In this document: positions 16,876 through 26,570 of the stretch, one piece after another
How positions within the stretch are numbered: position 1 is the first letter of the stretch
How the letters are laid out: every line of letters starts with the position of its first letter
Assembly (NCBI GenBank): GCA_003512955.1
Contig: DOTG01000042.1
Location: forward strand, 1 to 32,460
Reading direction: 5' to 3'
Origin: Marinilabiliales bacterium
Lineage (GTDB): Bacteria; Bacteroidota; Bacteroidia; Bacteroidales; SZUA-534
Length of the DNA stretch: 32,460 nucleotides
Position numbers and translations under genes: made by a program
The notes under the pieces: model-generated
Database searches by the model: none
What the model was told of the DNA's origin: nothing
What the model saw: only the letters and a program-made list of their open reading frames with translations

Positions 16876-17232
16876 ATGGAAATTACCGGAAAAATTGTAC
16901 AGATACTTCCTGCCACTGGAGGACAATCGGCCAAGGGTGGTTGGAAACGTCAGGATTTTATCATCGAAACGGTGGAACAATACCCTAAAAAGGTGTGTAT
17001 TTCGAATTGGAACGATAAGGTAGAATTGACCCAACAAGGTATAGGGGCTCAAGTAAAAGCCTCCATAAACATCGAAAGCCGCGAGTTTAATGGAAAATGG
17101 TACACCGATGTCCGGGTTTGGAAAATGGAAACTATGGGTGGTGCCCGTCAAGCTGACAGCACCTTCGATACAGGAAATTATCCGCCACCCCCATCGAACG
17201 AAGAACTGGGACCTGATGACATGCCCTTTTGA
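16876..17232 (+). CDS. DUF3127 family protein, OB-fold-like with an SSB-like acidic tail
   Basis: This 118-residue conserved Bacteroidota protein starts with Met-Glu-Ile-Thr-Gly-Lys-Ile, has several predicted strands over about 90 residues, and ends in a Pro-rich linker followed by a short acidic tip, Gly-Pro-Asp-Asp-Met-Pro-Phe. That tip closely resembles the C-terminal Asp-Asp-Asp-Ile-Pro-Phe peptide by which single-stranded-DNA-binding protein SSB recruits partners. A nucleic-acid-related role is an inference; the family has no established function that I can name with certainty. It is a single gene with its own promoter, upstream of a tRNA gene. Confidence 0.75.
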   Translation: MEITGKIVQILPATGGQSAKGGWKRQDFIIETVEQYPKKVCISNWNDKVELTQQGIGAQVKASINIESREFNGKWYTDVRVWKMETMGGARQADSTFDTGNYPPPPSNEELGPDDMPF

Positions 17233-17292
17233 TTTTATGTGCTTTTGCAGGCATGGTTGCGGTAATAATTTGAAAAAAACAGCCAAACTTTT

Positions 17293-17322
17293 TTGGAAAA
17301 GAAATACAAATTCCTACTTTTG
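17293..17322 (+). promoter_or_regulatory. Bacteroidota-type promoter for tRNA-Ser(GCT)
   Basis: TTG at 17293-17295, a 19-base spacer and a perfect TACTTTTG at 17315-17322. The mature tRNA starts 54 bases after the -7 box. Confidence 0.6.
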
Positions 17323-17376
17323 TGAACCTTAAAAAAAATTAAGGTGTGTTCTAAAAAAATATTCAGCACAATACCC

Positions 17377-17508
<132 letters not shown>

Positions 17509-17604
17509 CTATTTGAGAATTTATTGAGATAAAGGTTTTGGTCGATCGGACTTTTTGATTAGTCAACAATGCTGACGAATATTTACAGAGCATGTAAAAA
17601 TTGG

Positions 17605-17645
17605 TAAAAATAGAGGTTGCCCAGGTTTTTTTGAACAACCCCTAT
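17605..17645 (-). terminator. Terminator of the giant surface-protein gene
   Basis: On the minus strand a 12-pair stem with G-U pairs (arms 17634-17645 and 17610-17621) is followed by a T-run (complement of 17606-17610). It begins 11 bases after the stop codon. Confidence 0.65.
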
Positions 17646-17655
17646 GTTTTTAAAT

Positions 17656-20600
17656 TTATTTATTTACAATTTGATAGGTTGCCTTTAAACCATCAGCTTT
17701 AATAAGAATATCATAAATTCCCTGCGGTTGGGTTGAAAAATCCAATTTAATTGAATCTGATTTTTTACTTTTTTCTGTAATAATTATCTTACCCATTGGA
17801 TTTATTACAAAGACTTCAATTAACTCAAAGATTTCTTTGAAATCTATGTTTAAATAATCATTGGTTGGGTTTGGATAAATTTCAATTTTATTATTAAATC
17901 CATCATCCAAAATAGAATACCAAGTAACAGCGTAACAAATTGATGTATCAACACACGAATTTTGTTCGATAATTACAGCGTAATTTCCATTTTCTGTAAC
18001 CCTATAAGATTTTGATGTTTCTCCTTTAATAGGTAAAAATACATTACCACAAGTACCCCATTGATAAATAGCATCAGTAGCATTTGCTGTTAAAGTAACT
18101 CCATCTTGAATTACTTCCGTATCAACGTTTGTTACCTTTAAATTCAAACTCACTAATGAATCACATCCTAAAACAGATATGAAAACTTCAGAATATTCTC
18201 CAGGGAACTTTAAGACTTGATTTCCAAAACTGTAAGTTTCACCATTACAAATTGTAATTTCAATTATTTCATTATAAGATTGGTTTATAGTTAAATTCAA
18301 GGTGACAATAGAATCGCAACCTGTGGCATTGGTTAAGGCAAAGGTAGCCGTATTATTGCTTTCGGTGTAGGTGTTTCCATCGATCCATGTGTAAGAATCA
18401 CAAGCGGTTATTGCATCAGTACTACCGATGCTATGGTTGATGGTTAAATCCAGGGTGACAATAGAATCACACCCTGTGCCACTGGTTAAGGCAAAGGTAG
18501 CCGTGTTATTGCTTTCGGTGTAGGTGTTTCCATCAATCCATGTGTAAGAATCACAAGCGGTAATAACATCAGTTCCACTAGTACTTTGATTGATGGTTAA
18601 ATCCAGGGTGACAATAGAATCGCAACCTGCAGCATTGGTTAAGGCAAAGGTAGCCGTGTTATTGCTTTCGGTATAGGTGTTTCCATCGATCCATGTGTAA
18701 GAATCACATGCGGTTATTACATCAGTTCCACTAATACTATGATTGATGGTTAAATCCAGGGTGACAATAGAATCGCAACCTGTGGCACTGGTTAAGGCAA
18801 AGGTAGCCGTATTATTGCTTTCGGTGTAGGTGTTTCCATCGATCCATGTGTAAGAATCACAAGCGGTAATAACATCAGTTCCACTAGTACTTTGATTGAT
18901 GGTTAAATCCAGGGTGACAATAGAATCACACCCTGTGCCACTGGTTAAGGCAAAGGTAGCCGTGTTGTTGCTTTCGGTGTAGGTATTTCCATCTATCCAT
19001 GTATAGGAATCACAGGCGGTAATAACATCAGTACCATAGGTGCTATGGTTGATGGTTAAGTCCAATGTGACAATAGAATCGCAACCTGCAGCATTAGTTA
19101 AGGCAAAGGTGGCTGTGTTGTTACTTTCGGTGTACGTATTTCCATCAATCCATGTGTAAGAATCGCAGGCAAACTGCCTGTCTATCACATTCTCAACATC
19201 GCATGACACTTCAATTAAAATATTCAAAGTATCCTTTAAGTCATAATTGGTTGCTATCAGAGATACAATGTAGTTTCCTACATTTTCAAATGTATGGATA
19301 GGAAATTCATCAGTACTTCTCGTTCCATCGCCAAAATCCCATTGATAATTTATAGCATGGGCAGAATTATTAGTAAAAGATACTGTTTTTTGATCTTTTG
19401 TATATGTGAATGCGGCAGTAGGATTTAATATTAAACCCTTATCGGTAATAGACCAATGATAAAGAGTAATAATTTTTTGCCTTGCACTTGCACTTGAAGA
19501 TGTAAAATAATTGCTATTATTTAAATTTACATTTTCTTGTAGTGGCAATTCAGACCATTTGTTTAAAATCGCATCATATCTGTAGGTTGAAAGAGAAGTT
19601 CCCCTAAAAATGAAATCCATTGTTTTAACATTACTAACAATCCAATTACTAATATCTCCATCAAATGAAGTGGCACCATCAAACATATCCTGCATATCGA
19701 TAATCCTGCTAACATCCCACGTGCTCAAATCACCCTTAAATAAACTTGCACCATAAAACATCTGTTTCATACTTTTTACTGATTCAGGAATAACTGCAGG
19801 AACTTCAATTAATTTATTTTCATTGGCAAAAGCATAATCAAATGATGAAATGCCCAGGTTTCCAAAACTGATCACCTTTGTTAGTTTACCCGCATAATCA
19901 TTGATTGTACTTCCTCCGTATGTATCTAGTTTTCCTGTAATTTTTACCTTATAAATTCCTTCATTGGCAAAAGTATGCGTGAAAATTGATGGAACAGGAA
20001 TTTCCAATATAGTATCCATGTTACCGTCACCCCAGTCGATGATAATATTACCTTCAGAAAGAGGAATCCCAATGGTGGTTTCACTGCTTTTGGTTGATTT
20101 ATTTTCTGTGAACCCCTTTTCTGTTTGATTGGAAAGTGTTGTATTAAATTCAAGTATCATGGGACCTTCAACCAATGTTAAATCTAAATTAACAATAGAG
20201 TCGCATCCTAGGGCATTTGTCAAGGTAAAGGTTGCTGTATTATTGTTTGAAGTATAGGTAATACCATCTATCCATGTATAAGATTCGCAAGCAGTTATAA
20301 TATCAGTTCCATTGGTGCTATGGTTGATAGTTAAATTCATTGTAACAATAGAATCGCAACCTGTGGCACTGGTTAAAGCAAATGTGGCTGTGTTGTTGCT
20401 TTCGGTGTAGGTATTTCCATCAATCCATGTGTAGGAATCACAAGCGGTTATTGCATCAGTACTACCGATGCTATGGTTGATGGTTAAATTCAAGGTGACA
20501 ATAGAATCACACCCTGTGCCACTGGTTAAGGCAAAGGTAGCCGTGTTATTGCTTTCGGTGTAGGTGTTTCCATCAATCCATGTATAGGAATCGCAAGCGG

Positions 20601-23600
20601 TTATTACATCAGTTCCACTAGTACTATGATTGATGGTTATGTTCAGAGTAACCAATGAATCACACCCTGTGGCACTGGTTAAGGCAAAGGTAGCCGTTTT
20701 ATTGCTTTCGGTGTAGGTGTTTCCATCAATCCATGTAAAAGAATCACAAGCGGTAATAACATCAGTACCACTAATACTTTTATTGATGGTTAAATCCAGG
20801 GTAACAATAGAATCACAACCTGCAGCATTGGTTAAGGCAAAGGTAGCCGTATTATTGCTTTCGGTGTAGGTATTTCCATCGATCCATGTATAGGAATCGC
20901 AAGCGGTTATTACATCAGTTCCATCAACACTATGATTGATGGTCAAATCCAGGGTAACAATAGAATCGCAACCTGTTGCATTGGTTAAGGCAAAGGTAGC
21001 CGTATTATTACTTTCGGTGTAGGTGTTTCCATCGATCCATGTGTAAGAATCACAGGCTGTTATAACATCAATTCCACTAATATTATTATTGATGGTCAAA
21101 TCCAGAGTGACAATAGAATCGCAACCTGTTGCACTGGTTAAAGTAAATGTAGCCGTGTTGTTACTTTCGGTGTAGGTGTTTCCATCGATCCATATGTAAG
21201 AATCACAAGCGGTTATTACATCAGTACCACTAATACTATTATTGATGGTTAAATCCAGGGTGACAATAGAATCACAACCTGCAGCATTGGTTAAGGCAAA
21301 TGTGGCTGTGTTATTGCTTTCGGTGTATGTATTCCCATCGATCCATGGGTAGGAATCACAGGCTGTTATAACATCAGTACCACTAATACTATTATGGATG
21401 GTTAAGTCCAGGGTAACAATAGAATCGCAACCTGTAGCACTGGTTAAAGCAAAGGTGGCTGTGTTATTGCTTTCGGTGTACGTATTTCCATCAATCCATG
21501 TATAGGAATCACAGGCGGTTATTACATCAGTACTACTGGTGCTATGATTGATGGTGACTACTGAATTATTACTAACTTTATTATTGCAAGTATTACTTAC
21601 CTGACAAAAATAGGTTCCTTCGTTTGAAAACTCAGTTGCCAGGGTTAAAACAGAATCGGTTTCATTTAAAAGAGCCTCACCATTAAAATACCATTGGTAA
21701 GTAACATCCTTATCGGCAGCATCAATATAAAGTTTAATATCGGGATCATTCTCACAGCTATTAATGGATGGAAAAGGTTGCACTTCAATAACGGGTTGTT
21801 TTAAAAGGGTCAAGTTCAACGTAACTATAGAATCACAACCTGCTATATTGGTTAAGGTATATTTAGCTGTATTGTTATTTTCGGTATAGGTAATACCATC
21901 CATCCATGTAAAGGAATCGCAGGCTGTTTGAACGTCGGTGCCTGAATTGGATACACATATTATTTCAAAAGTTTGCTTTAAAGAATCTTTCAAAATATCA
22001 TTTATAGCATATAAGGTTACTATGTAAGTTCCGGGGTTGGCATAGGTATGCGTGGGATTTATTTCTGTGCTGGTGGTGCCATCATCAAAGCTCCATAAAT
22101 AAGAAGTTCCATTTGTGGATTCGTTGGTAAATGAAACCTCATTTCCATTTTGTTGAAAAGAATAGGTGGCTGTGGGTATTAGTAGCTCCCCACCATCGGT
22201 AATGGTCCAATAATAATCATTATCTAATTTGTTTCTTGCAGCCACAGCTTCGGAAGTATATTTGCTTAACCCGCCATTGAAAGTAACGTTGCTTTTTACT
22301 AGTAGTTTAGCCCAGTTTATTAAAAGGGCAGTATAATTTTCCGTAGGAATATCAACACCCAAGAACATATCTGTCATATTAGTTACCTTGCTTACATTCC
22401 AATTGCTAATATTACCATTAAACGAAATTGCCCCTTTAAACATGGAATTCATAAAAGTAACAATACTTACATTCCATTTACTAATATCACCATTAAATGA
22501 GGTTGCACCTGAAAACATTTGACTCATATTAGTAACCTTACTTACATCCCAATTGCTAATATCCCCATTAAATGAGGTGGCATTGGAAAACATAAATTGG
22601 GTATTTGAAACATTACTTACATTCCAACTGCTGATATCCCCGTTAAAGGAGGTGGCATTTGAAAACATTCCAAACATATTAGTAACCTTACTTACATTCC
22701 AATTACTGATATCTCCATTAAATGAGGTTGCAGAACCAAACATACCAAACATATCAGTAACATTACTTACATCCCAATTACTGATATCCCCATTAAAAGA
22801 GGTTGCACAATCAAAAATATTACTCATATTAGTAACCTTGCTAACATCCCAATTACTAATATCCCCATTAAAAGAGGTGGCACCTCCAAACGCACGTTCC
22901 ATATTAGTAACATTACTAACATCCCAATTATTGATATCTCCATTAAAGGAACGTGCGTTATGAAATGTATATAACAAATTTATAACTGTTGAAGGTAAGT
23001 GTTCAGGCACTTTAATTAAACTCATTTCACTCATAAACGCGTATGCAAGGCTTGTTATACCCAAATTGCCAAAACTCAGCACTTTGGTTAATTTACCGGC
23101 GTTGGGATTGTATGTAAAACTATTAGATCCATATGTTGTTAAGCTACCATCCAACAATACGGTATAAATACCTGTTGATTTATAATAATGATTGACTAAA
23201 CCATTAACAGAAGTAAGTTTTTGAATTTGACCATCACCCCAGTAAATGGTAAGGTTAGTTCCAATTAGGGGCAAACTTATTGTAGATGCAGAATTAATGT
23301 CAAACTCCAAAACCATAGGATTTTTAAAGATGGTTAAGTTCAACGTGACCACAGAATCGCAACCGGCTGCACTGGTCAAAGTGTGGGTGGCGGTATTGTT
23401 GCTTTCGGTGTAAGTATTGCCATCTATCCAGGTATATGAATTAATGGCACCTTTCACATCGGTACCGGTGGTGCTCTTATTTATGGTTAAATTTAAAGTA
23501 ACCACAGAATCGCACCCACCAACATTCGTTAAGATATATTTAGCCGTATTATTGTTTTTGGTGTAGGTTATACCATCTATCCAGGTGTAGGAATTACAGG

Positions 23601-26523
23601 CAGAATGGGTATCGCTTGCATAGGTTGATGTGCAAATGATGTCAATCGGTTGCAATAATGAATCTTTTACAATTACATTTATGGCATATAGGATAACCTT
23701 ATACGTACCGGGATTGGTATAAATGTGGGTAGGATTTTTATCCGAACTACTGGTTCCATCGCCAAATTTCCACAAATAGGCGGTGCTGTTACTTGATGAA
23801 TTGTTAGTAAATGAAACCTCATATCCATCTTTTTGAAAAGAGAAGGCAGCTGTAGGCTTTGCAATCTGTCCACCATCTGTTATAGTCCAATATTTATTAA
23901 TTGTTAATTTGTTTCGGGCAATAACGGCTTCGGGAGCATATTTGCTGGATCCTGCATGGAATTTAACGCTGGTTTTTACTGGCAAGTTTGCCCAGGTAAT
24001 TAAAAGGGCAGTATAATTTTCAGCAGGAATTTTAACTCCATAAAACATATTAGTCATATCAGCAACCTTGATTACATTCCATTTACTAATATTCCCATTA
24101 AAGGAGGTGGCATTATAAAACATTGCATTCATATTGGTAACCAAGCTGACATTCCATCTGCTAATATCCCCATTAAAGGAGGAGGCATTATAAAACATAT
24201 AATACATATTAGTTACCTTATTTACATCCCAATTACTAATATCCCTATTAAAAGAGCTTGCACCACTAAACATACGTTGCATATTAGTAACATTACTTAC
24301 ATCCCAATTGCTAATATCCCCATTAAAGGAGGTGGCATTATAAAACATATTACTCATATTAGTAACATTACTTACACCCCAATTACTAATATCCCCATTA
24401 AAAGAGCTTGCATCTTGAAACATTCCATTCATATCAATAACCTTACTCACATCCCAATTACTAATATCCCCATTAAAAGAGGATGCACCATTAAACATAT
24501 TAGTCATAAAAGAAACATTGCTTACATTCCACTTGCTGATATCCCTATTAAAAGAGCTTGCATTTTGAAACATATAATACATATTAGTAACATTACTTAC
24601 ATTCCAATTGCTTATATCCCCATTGAAGGAAGTAGCATCTATAAACAAAAAACCCATATTTGTAACATTGCTTACATTCCAATTACTGATATCCCCATTA
24701 AAAGAAGTGGCACCTTTAAACATTCCGTACATCTCTGTGACTGTTGAAGGCAGAAAATCAGGCACTTGAGCTAGGCGTGTTGCATTTATAAAGGCATGTC
24801 TAAGGCTTGTTATTCCTAAATTTCCAAAACTAAGCACTTTTGTTAGTTTGTCCCCAAAGCTAAAATTATCCCTTCCAATAGATTCTAAATTTCCATTGAT
24901 CTTTACAATATAAGTACCTATATTTAAATAAGTATGAGACACTGAACTATAGACGCTACGTTTTTCTATGATGCCATCGCCCCAATCAATGTTAAGGTTT
25001 ATTCCGTAAATTGGGAGAACAATTACTTTATCGTTGGGATTAGTAACTTCGAACTCTAATATAACTGGTTTTGGTGAGAGTGTTAAGTTCAATGTTACAA
25101 TAGAATCGCAACCGGCTGCATTTGTCAAAGTATGGGTGGCTGTAAAGTTGCTTTCGGTATAGGTAATTCCATCTATCCAGGTAAAGGAATCGGTGGCACT
25201 TTGTACATCGGTACCAGTTGTGCTTTTATTTATGGTTAAATTTAAGGTAACAACGGAATCGCAACCACCTGTATTGGTTAAGGTATATTTAGCGGTACTA
25301 TTGCTTTCGGTATAGGTGATTCCGTCTATCCAGGTAAAGGAATTACAGGCGGTATGGGTATCGGTTGCAAAACTTGTTGTACAATTGATATCAACTATTT
25401 GCGAAACAGAATCCTGTAAGGTACTATAAATAGCAAATAGGGTTACCTTATATGTTCCGGAATTGGTATAAATGTGTGTAGGGTTTTCATCGGTACTGGT
25501 GGTTCCATCGCCAAATTTCCATAAATACGAAATGGCATTGGCTGATTCGTTGGTAAATGAAGCCTCAAATTCATTTATGTGGTATGAATAGTTTGCTAAT
25601 GGTGGATTTATCAATCCACCATCGGTTATATCCCAGTTAAAGGTATTTTTTAAATGTTCCCGGGCATCATAACCTGCCAGGGAATACCTGCTATCCCCTG
25701 CATCGAAAATAACATTTGGTTGTAAACTTCTTTCCGACCAGCCAATTAATAGTTTATCGTAGTTTTCGGCAGAAAGAGAATCATAGGAAAACATACTAAT
25801 CATACTGTTTACCTTACTCACATCCCAACTACTTAAATCTCTATTAAAGGATATAGTATTTTCAAACATAGAATCCATCGAGGTTACATTGCTTACGTTC
25901 CAATTACCAATATTTTGATTAAAATTTGTAGATTCAAACATTCCATTCATATTGGCAACGCTACTAACATTCCAATTACTAATATTACTATTAAAGAAAC
26001 TTGCACCTGCAAACATGAATCCCATATCATGAATGTTACTTACATCCCAGGTACTCAAATCACCATTAAAAGATGTAGCATCCTGGAACATCTGCTGGGT
26101 AGTGGTTACAGATGATGGTATATTGGCAGGAACCTCAATCAAATTAAAGGCTCCCATAAATGCAAAATTAAAAGATGTAATACCCAGGTCACCAAAACTA
26201 ATCACTCTGGTTAATTTTTCAATCCCCTGGTTATTATGCCAATTCCCATAGGAAGTTACCACACCTGTAAAGCTAATTGTATAAATTCCATGGGTGGCAT
26301 AGGTATGTGACACATAATCAACGCATGAAGGTATGGTATCCTTATTCCCATCTCCCCAATCAAAAATTAAATCAGTACCTATAAGTGGAATTTGAATGGT
26401 GGTTCCTTCTGATAGGTTGGTGTTATATTCTAATACCATGGGAGCTGTTCCTGCCTGGGCTACAAGAATTGTAAATACAAACAAAAGGAGAAAGCTAATG
26501 CGGTGAAGTAATTTATTTACCAT
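17656..26523 (-). CDS. Giant modular surface protein: BspA/DUF285 repeats, PKD domains, 51-residue repeats, T9SS sorting domain
   Basis: The protein has 2955 residues. A signal peptide (1-25, ending Ala-Gln-Ala-Gly) is followed by four supermodules. Each has a strand-rich start with Asp-Trp-Gly-Asp-Gly, a Ser-Phe-Gly-Asn-Leu-Gly-Ile-Thr-Ser segment, BspA units of 25 residues (Ser-Phe-Asn-Gly-Asp-Ile-Ser-Asn-Trp-Asp-Val-Ser), an Ile-Thr-Asp-Gly-Gly end and a PKD domain. BspA units number 4, 9, 8 and 2. PKD domains lie at about 303-380, 886-965, 1446-1523 and 2367-2443. Each is followed by two-cysteine repeats of 51 residues: 2, 2, 1, then 9 (about 1661-2123) before supermodule 4 and 6 after it. 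An Ig-like segment is at 1575-1658. The last 78 residues are a type A T9SS sorting domain (Ile-Tyr-Pro-Asn-Pro-Thr). It is probably an adhesin exported by T9SS; the ligand is unknown. Confidence 0.93.
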   Translation of the reverse strand: MVNKLLHRISFLLLFVFTILVAQAGTAPMVLEYNTNLSEGTTIQIPLIGTDLIFDWGDGNKDTIPSCVDYVSHTYATHGIYTISFTGVVTSYGNWHNNQGIEKLTRVISFGDLGITSFNFAFMGAFNLIEVPANIPSSVTTTQQMFQDATSFNGDLSTWDVSNIHDMGFMFAGASFFNSNISNWNVSSVANMNGMFESTNFNQNIGNWNVSNVTSMDSMFENTISFNRDLSSWDVSKVNSMISMFSYDSLSAENYDKLLIGWSERSLQPNVIFDAGDSRYSLAGYDAREHLKNTFNWDITDGGLINPPLANYSYHINEFEASFTNESANAISYLWKFGDGTTSTDENPTHIYTNSGTYKVTLFAIYSTLQDSVSQIVDINCTTSFATDTHTACNSFTWIDGITYTESNSTAKYTLTNTGGCDSVVTLNLTINKSTTGTDVQSATDSFTWIDGITYTESNFTATHTLTNAAGCDSIVTLNLTLSPKPVILEFEVTNPNDKVIVLPIYGINLNIDWGDGIIEKRSVYSSVSHTYLNIGTYIVKINGNLESIGRDNFSFGDKLTKVLSFGNLGITSLRHAFINATRLAQVPDFLPSTVTEMYGMFKGATSFNGDISNWNVSNVTNMGFLFIDATSFNGDISNWNVSNVTNMYYMFQNASSFNRDISKWNVSNVSFMTNMFNGASSFNGDISNWDVSKVIDMNGMFQDASSFNGDISNWGVSNVTNMSNMFYNATSFNGDISNWDVSNVTNMQRMFSGASSFNRDISNWDVNKVTNMYYMFYNASSFNGDISRWNVSLVTNMNAMFYNATSFNGNISKWNVIKVADMTNMFYGVKIPAENYTALLITWANLPVKTSVKFHAGSSKYAPEAVIARNKLTINKYWTITDGGQIAKPTAAFSFQKDGYEVSFTNNSSSNSTAYLWKFGDGTSSSDKNPTHIYTNPGTYKVILYAINVIVKDSLLQPIDIICTSTYASDTHSACNSYTWIDGITYTKNNNTAKYILTNVGGCDSVVTLNLTINKSTTGTDVKGAINSYTWIDGNTYTESNNTATHTLTSAAGCDSVVTLNLTIFKNPMVLEFDINSASTISLPLIGTNLTIYWGDGQIQKLTSVNGLVNHYYKSTGIYTVLLDGSLTTYGSNSFTYNPNAGKLTKVLSFGNLGITSLAYAFMSEMSLIKVPEHLPSTVINLLYTFHNARSFNGDINNWDVSNVTNMERAFGGATSFNGDISNWDVSKVTNMSNIFDCATSFNGDISNWDVSNVTDMFGMFGSATSFNGDISNWNVSKVTNMFGMFSNATSFNGDISSWNVSNVSNTQFMFSNATSFNGDISNWDVSKVTNMSQMFSGATSFNGDISKWNVSIVTFMNSMFKGAISFNGNISNWNVSKVTNMTDMFLGVDIPTENYTALLINWAKLLVKSNVTFNGGLSKYTSEAVAARNKLDNDYYWTITDGGELLIPTATYSFQQNGNEVSFTNESTNGTSYLWSFDDGTTSTEINPTHTYANPGTYIVTLYAINDILKDSLKQTFEIICVSNSGTDVQTACDSFTWMDGITYTENNNTAKYTLTNIAGCDSIVTLNLTLLKQPVIEVQPFPSINSCENDPDIKLYIDAADKDVTYQWYFNGEALLNETDSVLTLATEFSNEGTYFCQVSNTCNNKVSNNSVVTINHSTSSTDVITACDSYTWIDGNTYTESNNTATFALTSATGCDSIVTLDLTIHNSISGTDVITACDSYPWIDGNTYTESNNTATFALTNAAGCDSIVTLDLTINNSISGTDVITACDSYIWIDGNTYTESNNTATFTLTSATGCDSIVTLDLTINNNISGIDVITACDSYTWIDGNTYTESNNTATFALTNATGCDSIVTLDLTINHSVDGTDVITACDSYTWIDGNTYTESNNTATFALTNAAGCDSIVTLDLTINKSISGTDVITACDSFTWIDGNTYTESNKTATFALTSATGCDSLVTLNITINHSTSGTDVITACDSYTWIDGNTYTESNNTATFALTSGTGCDSIVTLNLTINHSIGSTDAITACDSYTWIDGNTYTESNNTATFALTSATGCDSIVTMNLTINHSTNGTDIITACESYTWIDGITYTSNNNTATFTLTNALGCDSIVNLDLTLVEGPMILEFNTTLSNQTEKGFTENKSTKSSETTIGIPLSEGNIIIDWGDGNMDTILEIPVPSIFTHTFANEGIYKVKITGKLDTYGGSTINDYAGKLTKVISFGNLGISSFDYAFANENKLIEVPAVIPESVKSMKQMFYGASLFKGDLSTWDVSRIIDMQDMFDGATSFDGDISNWIVSNVKTMDFIFRGTSLSTYRYDAILNKWSELPLQENVNLNNSNYFTSSSASARQKIITLYHWSITDKGLILNPTAAFTYTKDQKTVSFTNNSAHAINYQWDFGDGTRSTDEFPIHTFENVGNYIVSLIATNYDLKDTLNILIEVSCDVENVIDRQFACDSYTWIDGNTYTESNNTATFALTNAAGCDSIVTLDLTINHSTYGTDVITACDSYTWIDGNTYTESNNTATFALTSGTGCDSIVTLDLTINQSTSGTDVITACDSYTWIDGNTYTESNNTATFALTSATGCDSIVTLDLTINHSISGTDVITACDSYTWIDGNTYTESNNTATFALTNAAGCDSIVTLDLTINQSTSGTDVITACDSYTWIDGNTYTESNNTATFALTSGTGCDSIVTLDLTINHSIGSTDAITACDSYTWIDGNTYTESNNTATFALTNATGCDSIVTLNLTINQSYNEIIEITICNGETYSFGNQVLKFPGEYSEVFISVLGCDSLVSLNLKVTNVDTEVIQDGVTLTANATDAIYQWGTCGNVFLPIKGETSKSYRVTENGNYAVIIEQNSCVDTSICYAVTWYSILDDGFNNKIEIYPNPTNDYLNIDFKEIFELIEVFVINPMGKIIITEKSKKSDSIKLDFSTQPQGIYDILIKADGLKATYQIVNK
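18277..19195 (-). repeat. Tandem array of six 153-bp repeats (C-terminal array)
   Basis: Six head-to-tail in-frame units of 153 bp encode 51-residue repeats with Cys at positions 9 and 37. Period was checked on the shared GTAAGAATCAC block, which starts at 18391 and 18544, with the matching block at 18697. Units differ at few bases. Linkers alternate between Asn-Gln-Ser-Thr and Asn-His-Ser-Ile, which suggests growth by two-unit steps. A seventh, strongly diverged unit follows at about 18120-18276. Confidence 0.9.
20161..21540 (-). repeat. Tandem array of nine 153-bp repeats (central array)
   Basis: Nine in-frame 51-residue units have the same consensus as the C-terminal array. The last (20161-20310) is the most diverged. 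Units seven and eight share their variants (Thr-Ser-Gly-Thr-Gly-Cys, then Gly-Ser-Thr-Asp-Ala-Ile) with units five and six of the C-terminal array. Confidence 0.9.
22340..22980 (-). repeat. BspA/DUF285 75-bp repeats, third supermodule (eight units)
   Basis: Eight consecutive 25-residue units have the core Ser-Phe-Asn-Gly-Asp-Ile-Ser-Asn-Trp-(Asp/Asn)-Val-Ser-X-Val-Thr-Asn-Met. The similar array of nine units in the second supermodule is at about 24030-24735, with shorter ones of four units at about 25780-26100 and two at about 19640-19760. Confidence 0.85.
24030..24735 (-). repeat. BspA/DUF285 75-bp repeats, second supermodule (nine units)
   Basis: Nine 25-residue units of the same type. The nucleotide repeats are so regular that the opposite strand also stays open over long stretches with repeating peptides, a by-product of the repeats and not a gene. 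Confidence 0.85.
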
Positions 26524-26570
26524 ATTTATTTTGAATAAATGTTAATAATGTAATGGTTTTGAGTTAAGAA

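Noticed and set aside
18277..21540. Regular repeats resembling a CRISPR array or satellite DNA
   Set aside because: The period (153 bp) is far too long for CRISPR and the units are in frame and coding throughout; there are no unique spacers.
22553..24747. Long plus-strand open frames with repeating peptides (Leu-Ile-Ser-Pro-Leu and Ile-Ser-Asn-Ile-Thr-Tyr patterns)
   Set aside because: They are antisense to the BspA repeats and stay open only because the 75-bp repeats lack stops in that frame.
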